This document shows, in pieces, positions 5,682 through 8,846 of a stretch of 8,846 bases of DNA; position 1 is the stretch's first letter, and every line of letters starts with the position of its first letter. Source of the DNA: Gallionellaceae bacterium (lineage in GTDB: Bacteria; Pseudomonadota; Gammaproteobacteria; Burkholderiales; Gallionellaceae); the NCBI GenBank assembly GCA_030646595.1, contig JAUSKS010000262.1, positions 1 through 8,846 on the forward strand, given 5' to 3'. The notes beneath the pieces were generated by a model that saw only the letters and a program-made list of their open reading frames with translations, had not been told where the DNA came from and made no database searches. The position numbers were made by a program, and so were the translations under genes.

Positions 5682-7103
5682 GTGGGAACGACACAAGTGA
5701 AATATGACTTTGAGGTAGTCAAATGGTTTTCGGTCATGGCGGTCGTTTACTTGGTGGTGGGTACGCTGATCGGGGTTTATATCGCCTCCGAGTTGGCTTG
5801 GCCATTTTTAAATTTCGACATCCCGCAGATTTCGTTTGGCCGACTGCGCCCACTGCATACCAACGCGGTCATTTTTGCGTTTGGCGGCTGCACTTTGATG
5901 GCGACTGCGTTCTATTCGGTGCAACGCACCGGCAGCACCAGTTTGTGGAGCAACAAGATGGCTTGGCTGACCTTCTGGGGCTGGAATCTGGTCATCGTTT
6001 CGGCGGTGATTACCTTGCCGCTGGGCCTGACCCAATCCAAGGAATATGCCGAACTGGAATGGCCGATAGATATTTTGATTGCGGCTGTGTGGTTGATGTT
6101 CAGCTTCAACTTCATGATGACAGTGGCCAAGCGCAAGACTTCGCACATCTATGTGTCGAACTGGTTCTTCATGGGCATGATGGTCATGATTACCTATTTG
6201 CATGTGGTCAACAGCCTGGCGATTCCAGTCAGCTTGTTCAAATCCTACTCGGTTTTTTCCGGCGTACAAGACGCCATGATCCAGTGGTGGTGGGGGCATA
6301 ACGCGGTTGGCTTTTACCTGACTGCTGGCTTCCTCGGCATCATGTATTACTTCGTGCCCAAGCAGACCGGGCGGCCTATTTTTTCTTATCGCTTGTCGGT
6401 ATTACATTTCTGGACGTTGATGTTTGGCTATGTGTGGCTGGGCGCGCACCACTTGCAATACACCGCGTTGCCTGACTGGACTGGCTCCTTAGGCGCAGCC
6501 GTTTCGCTGGCCATGATTATTCCCTCCTGGGGCGGCGCGATGAACGGCATGATGACCTTGTCCGGCGCTTGGGACAAATTGCGCACGGACTATATTCTCC
6601 GATTCATGGTGGTTTCGCTGGCGTTCTACGCCATGTCCACATTTGAAGGGCCGGTCATGGCGGTGAAAACCGTCAACGCCCTGTCGCATTACACCGATTG
6701 GACCATAGGCCATGTGCATTCCGGCGCGCTGGGCTGGGTGGTCATGATCTCTGCAGGCGCGATCTACCATATGGTGACACGGCTGTGGAACACGGAAATG
6801 TTTTCCGCCAAACTGGTCAATCTGCACTTCTGGATGGCTACCGTGGGCGCGGTGATCTACGTCACCGCCATGTGGGTGTCCGGCATCATGCAGGGATTGA
6901 TGTGGCGCGACTACGATGAGTTCGGCACACTCAGCTACACCTTTGCTGAGTCGGTGGCGGCGATGCATCCTTATTACGTGATGCGCGCTGTAGGCGGCTT
7001 GATCTTTTTCAGCGGTGCCGTGGTCATGCTGTTCAATGTGCTGATGACCATACGCAGCACCAGTCCTGCGTCCAGCATGCGCGCCATTCCCGTTACCCCT
7101 TAA
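5682..7103 (+). CDS. ccoN: cbb3-type cytochrome c oxidase subunit I (CcoN/FixN)
   Basis: CcoN is the catalytic, proton-pumping subunit of the high-affinity cbb3 oxidase in the inner membrane. It reduces O2 to water at a heme b3-CuB centre. The 473-residue protein is of standard length, with about twelve hydrophobic segments. All expected ligands are present, in step with the Pseudomonas stutzeri enzyme at an offset of one: H59 and H346 for low-spin heme b, H344 for heme b3, H206, H256 and H257 for CuB, and Y250 for the Tyr-His cross-link characteristic of cbb3 enzymes (motifs [39 protein letters not shown]). E322 in [11 protein letters not shown] matches the conserved glutamate near the heme pocket. 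It heads ccoNOQP and lies 41 bp behind hemN. Two sizeable antisense open frames within it are composition artefacts. Confidence 0.98.
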   Translation: MGTTQVKYDFEVVKWFSVMAVVYLVVGTLIGVYIASELAWPFLNFDIPQISFGRLRPLHTNAVIFAFGGCTLMATAFYSVQRTGSTSLWSNKMAWLTFWGWNLVIVSAVITLPLGLTQSKEYAELEWPIDILIAAVWLMFSFNFMMTVAKRKTSHIYVSNWFFMGMMVMITYLHVVNSLAIPVSLFKSYSVFSGVQDAMIQWWWGHNAVGFYLTAGFLGIMYYFVPKQTGRPIFSYRLSVLHFWTLMFGYVWLGAHHLQYTALPDWTGSLGAAVSLAMIIPSWGGAMNGMMTLSGAWDKLRTDYILRFMVVSLAFYAMSTFEGPVMAVKTVNALSHYTDWTIGHVHSGALGWVVMISAGAIYHMVTRLWNTEMFSAKLVNLHFWMATVGAVIYVTAMWVSGIMQGLMWRDYDEFGTLSYTFAESVAAMHPYYVMRAVGGLIFFSGAVVMLFNVLMTIRSTSPASSMRAIPVTP

Positions 7104-7120
7104 CATCAGGAGCTCATAAC

Positions 7121-7834
7121 ATGGCTGACAAAATTTATTCAACCCGGCTGCAAGACAAATTAGAGCGCAATAGTTTTCTGATGCTCATCATGCTGATGGT
7201 GCTGCTGTCGGTGGGTGGGCTGGTGGAAATCGTACCGCTGTTTTATCTGAAAGACACCATGGAGCACAACCAGCACCCCGAAGTTTTATGGCAGCGCAAA
7301 CCCGGCATGACCTTGGCTGACTGGAAGGCGGGTGATGGTGTACGTCCGTACACGCCATTGGAGCAGGCGGGGCGCGATGTGTATATCCGCGAAGGCTGTT
7401 ATCTGTGTCACTCGCAGATGATACGCCCGTTCCGCGACGAGAAAGAGCGCTATGGCCATTATTCACTGGCATCCGAATCCATGTACGACCATCCGTTCCA
7501 ATGGGGCTCGAAACGCACCGGCCCGGATCTGGCACGGGTCGGCGGAAAATATTCCGATGAGTGGCATATCAGTCATTTGTTGGCGCCGCGTTCAGTAGTG
7601 CCGGAATCGGTGATGCCCAACTATCCCTGGTTGGAAAAAAACATGATTGATGGTGAACAACTAACCAAAAATCTGCGTGGCCTGAAAGCGGTGGGCGTGG
7701 CGTATAGCGACGATGACATTGCCCGCGCGCAAGCCGAGGTGCAGGGCAAAACCGAGCTGCAAGGTGTGGTGGCGTTCTTGCAAGTGTTGGGCACCATGGT
7801 CAAGTTCGAGGAAGGGAAGGAATATCGTGATTAA
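7121..7834 (+). CDS. ccoO: cbb3-type cytochrome c oxidase subunit II, mono-heme cytochrome c (CcoO/FixO)
   Basis: CcoO is a membrane-anchored mono-heme cytochrome c that passes electrons from CcoP to CcoN on the periplasmic face. The 237-residue product has one N-terminal transmembrane helix (about residues 18-42) that also serves as the export signal. The single heme c motif is CYLCH at residues 93-97, followed by [15 protein letters not shown]. The distal methionine is probably M165 in [29 protein letters not shown] (132-149) is highly typical of the family. The ATG at 7121 is preceded by AGGAG at 7108-7112, eight bases away, and lies 17 bp after the ccoN stop. Its last eight bases overlap the start of ccoQ. 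Confidence 0.97.
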   Translation: MADKIYSTRLQDKLERNSFLMLIMLMVLLSVGGLVEIVPLFYLKDTMEHNQHPEVLWQRKPGMTLADWKAGDGVRPYTPLEQAGRDVYIREGCYLCHSQMIRPFRDEKERYGHYSLASESMYDHPFQWGSKRTGPDLARVGGKYSDEWHISHLLAPRSVVPESVMPNYPWLEKNMIDGEQLTKNLRGLKAVGVAYSDDDIARAQAEVQGKTELQGVVAFLQVLGTMVKFEEGKEYRD

Positions 7835-8030
7835 TGCGGCGGATTATTTTCATACTGAATGGGCGGCGATGTCGTTGCATGACTGGATAGGCACGATCAT
7901 CACCGTCACCGTGTTTATATTAATGATAGGCGCTTATGTGGTTGTCCTAGACCCCAAACGCAAGAATGAACTCGAAGCGCAACGGCATATTCCGCTGGAT
8001 GAAGGCCGGTTAGAAAAAGGAGAAAAATGA
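7827..8030 (+). CDS. ccoQ: cbb3-type oxidase small subunit (CcoQ/FixQ)
   Basis: CcoQ is a small single-helix membrane protein thought to stabilise the cbb3 complex and the association of CcoP. Reading from the GTG at 7827 gives 67 residues: a short polar N-terminus, one transmembrane helix (about residues 20-41, [20 protein letters not shown]), then a charged cytoplasmic tail with [18 protein letters not shown]. This is the usual size and topology. A purine-rich GAAGGGAAGGA stretch sits just upstream of the GTG. The start lies inside the end of ccoO (8-bp overlap), suggesting translational coupling. An in-frame ATG at 7869 would give a 53-residue form just retaining the helix, but it has no good ribosome binding site. 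The position between ccoO and ccoP makes the identification secure despite low sequence conservation. Confidence 0.9.
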   Translation: MINAADYFHTEWAAMSLHDWIGTIITVTVFILMIGAYVVVLDPKRKNELEAQRHIPLDEGRLEKGEK

Positions 8031-8846
8031 TGAGTGCAAAAGACAAAAAAAATCCGCTTGAGGGCGAAGATACTGGCCATGTGTGGGACGACGATTTGCG
8101 CGATTTGACTAACGAGCCGCCGAAGTGGTGGCTGATCGGTTTGTACGCCAGCGGCATCTGGGTGCTTGGCTACTTTCTGCTCTACCCCGCGATTCCGATG
8201 GCCACTGGCCATAGCAAGGGCTTGATGGGCTGGACGGCAATCAAGGAATATAAACAGGACAAACAGACCATAGATTCTGTGCGCGAACCCTATGAAAAAC
8301 GCATCAAGGAAATGAGTGCGGAAGCCATCCTGGCCGACCGGGAGTTGGTCAATTATGTGACACGCTCAGCCAAGGTGTTGTTTGGTGATAACTGCGCGCC
8401 ATGTCATGGCGCGGGCGGTCAGGGCAACCCCGGTTACCCGGTGCTGGCCGATGATGACTGGCTGTATGAGGGTGGCATTGCCCACATTGAAGAAACTATT
8501 ACCAATGGCCGCCAAGGCATGATGACGGCACACGGGGCGGCTTTGTCAGCTCAGCAAATTGAGGATGTAGCCCAGCATGTGCTGGCGATGAGCAAGGGTG
8601 GCGAGTATGCGCCGGGCAAAGAGGTGTTCATGAATAGCGATTGCACCGGCTGTCATGGTGCGGATGCCAAGGGCAATACCGCGATGGGCGCGGCCAATCT
8701 GACCGACAGCGTGTGGCGCTTTTCCAGCACACTCGATGCGATTAAATACACCATCACCCACGGCGTCAATGATAGCTCCGATCCGCAAACCCGCACTGCC
8801 CAAATGCCTAATTGGGGTAGCAGCGGCAGGCTGTCTGCCACCGAGA
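8030..8846 (+). CDS. ccoP: cbb3-type cytochrome c oxidase subunit III, di-heme cytochrome c (CcoP/FixP), 3' end missing
   Basis: CcoP is a membrane-anchored di-heme cytochrome c that accepts electrons from soluble cytochromes and passes them to CcoO. The 272 visible residues show a cytoplasmic N-terminus with HVWDDDLRDLTNEPPKWW (residues 17-34), one transmembrane helix (about 33-56), and two cytochrome c domains with heme motifs CAPCH (122-126) and CTGCH (205-209). M259 in AQMPNWG is the likely axial methionine of the second heme; M164 or M165 serves the first. CcoP proteins are usually near 300 residues, so perhaps 25-35 are cut off. Two adjacent ATGs (8027 and 8030) are possible. AGGAG at 8018-8022 is seven bases from the second and four from the first, so 8030 is preferred; either overlaps the ccoQ stop. 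Only one helix is present, unlike the two-helix P. stutzeri form. Confidence 0.97.
   Translation, partial: MSAKDKKNPLEGEDTGHVWDDDLRDLTNEPPKWWLIGLYASGIWVLGYFLLYPAIPMATGHSKGLMGWTAIKEYKQDKQTIDSVREPYEKRIKEMSAEAILADRELVNYVTRSAKVLFGDNCAPCHGAGGQGNPGYPVLADDDWLYEGGIAHIEETITNGRQGMMTAHGAALSAQQIEDVAQHVLAMSKGGEYAPGKEVFMNSDCTGCHGADAKGNTAMGAANLTDSVWRFSSTLDAIKYTITHGVNDSSDPQTRTAQMPNWGSSGRLSATE

Noticed and set aside
5808..7142. Antisense open frames of 163 and 217 codons opposite ccoN
   Set aside because: They are rich in His, Arg and Gln, as expected from the complement of a GC-rich membrane-protein gene, and show no domain or initiation signal. The sense frame has every CcoN ligand.

Overview
The window looks like chromosomal DNA of a betaproteobacterium, most plausibly of the Nitrosomonadales type (Gallionella/Sideroxydans/Sulfuricella or methylotroph relatives). 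That placement is an inference from protein flavour, moderate GC content and gene order, and is weak at family level. Nothing indicates plasmid or phage origin. It is a conserved housekeeping segment joined to a micro-aerobic respiration locus. I found no previously undescribed multi-gene system.

Left part (1-3329): a partial lpoA-type lipoprotein gene runs leftward off the edge (1184 to 1). It diverges from rsmI (1179-2042), and the two start regions overlap by six bases. The 255-bp gap between rsmI and pyrC is mostly a 155-bp non-coding inverted-repeat element (2059-2213). One arm of that element is expanded into six perfect copies of a 9-bp unit. pyrC (class II dihydroorotase) fills 2298-3329.

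Middle (3354-5640): a Crp/Fnr-family regulator with the four cysteines expected of an oxygen-sensing [4Fe-4S] Fnr protein is read leftward (4103 to 3354), apparently from a TTG start. It diverges from hemN (oxygen-independent coproporphyrinogen III oxidase, 4243-5640). The 139-bp region between them contains a perfect FNR box, TTGATCTAGATCAA (4168-4181), placed almost symmetrically between two candidate divergent -10 elements.

Right part (5682-8846): ccoN, ccoO, ccoQ and ccoP (3' end cut off) encode the cbb3-type high-affinity cytochrome c oxidase. The genes are tightly packed, with overlaps at the ccoO/ccoQ and ccoQ/ccoP junctions. ccoN begins 41 bp after hemN, behind a strong ribosome binding site and with no FNR box of its own.

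Together the right-hand genes form a coherent low-oxygen module. Fnr senses oxygen loss and is predicted to activate hemN, and by read-through possibly ccoNOQP. HemN makes heme precursor without O2, and the oxidase consumes two b hemes and three c hemes per complex while respiring at low oxygen.
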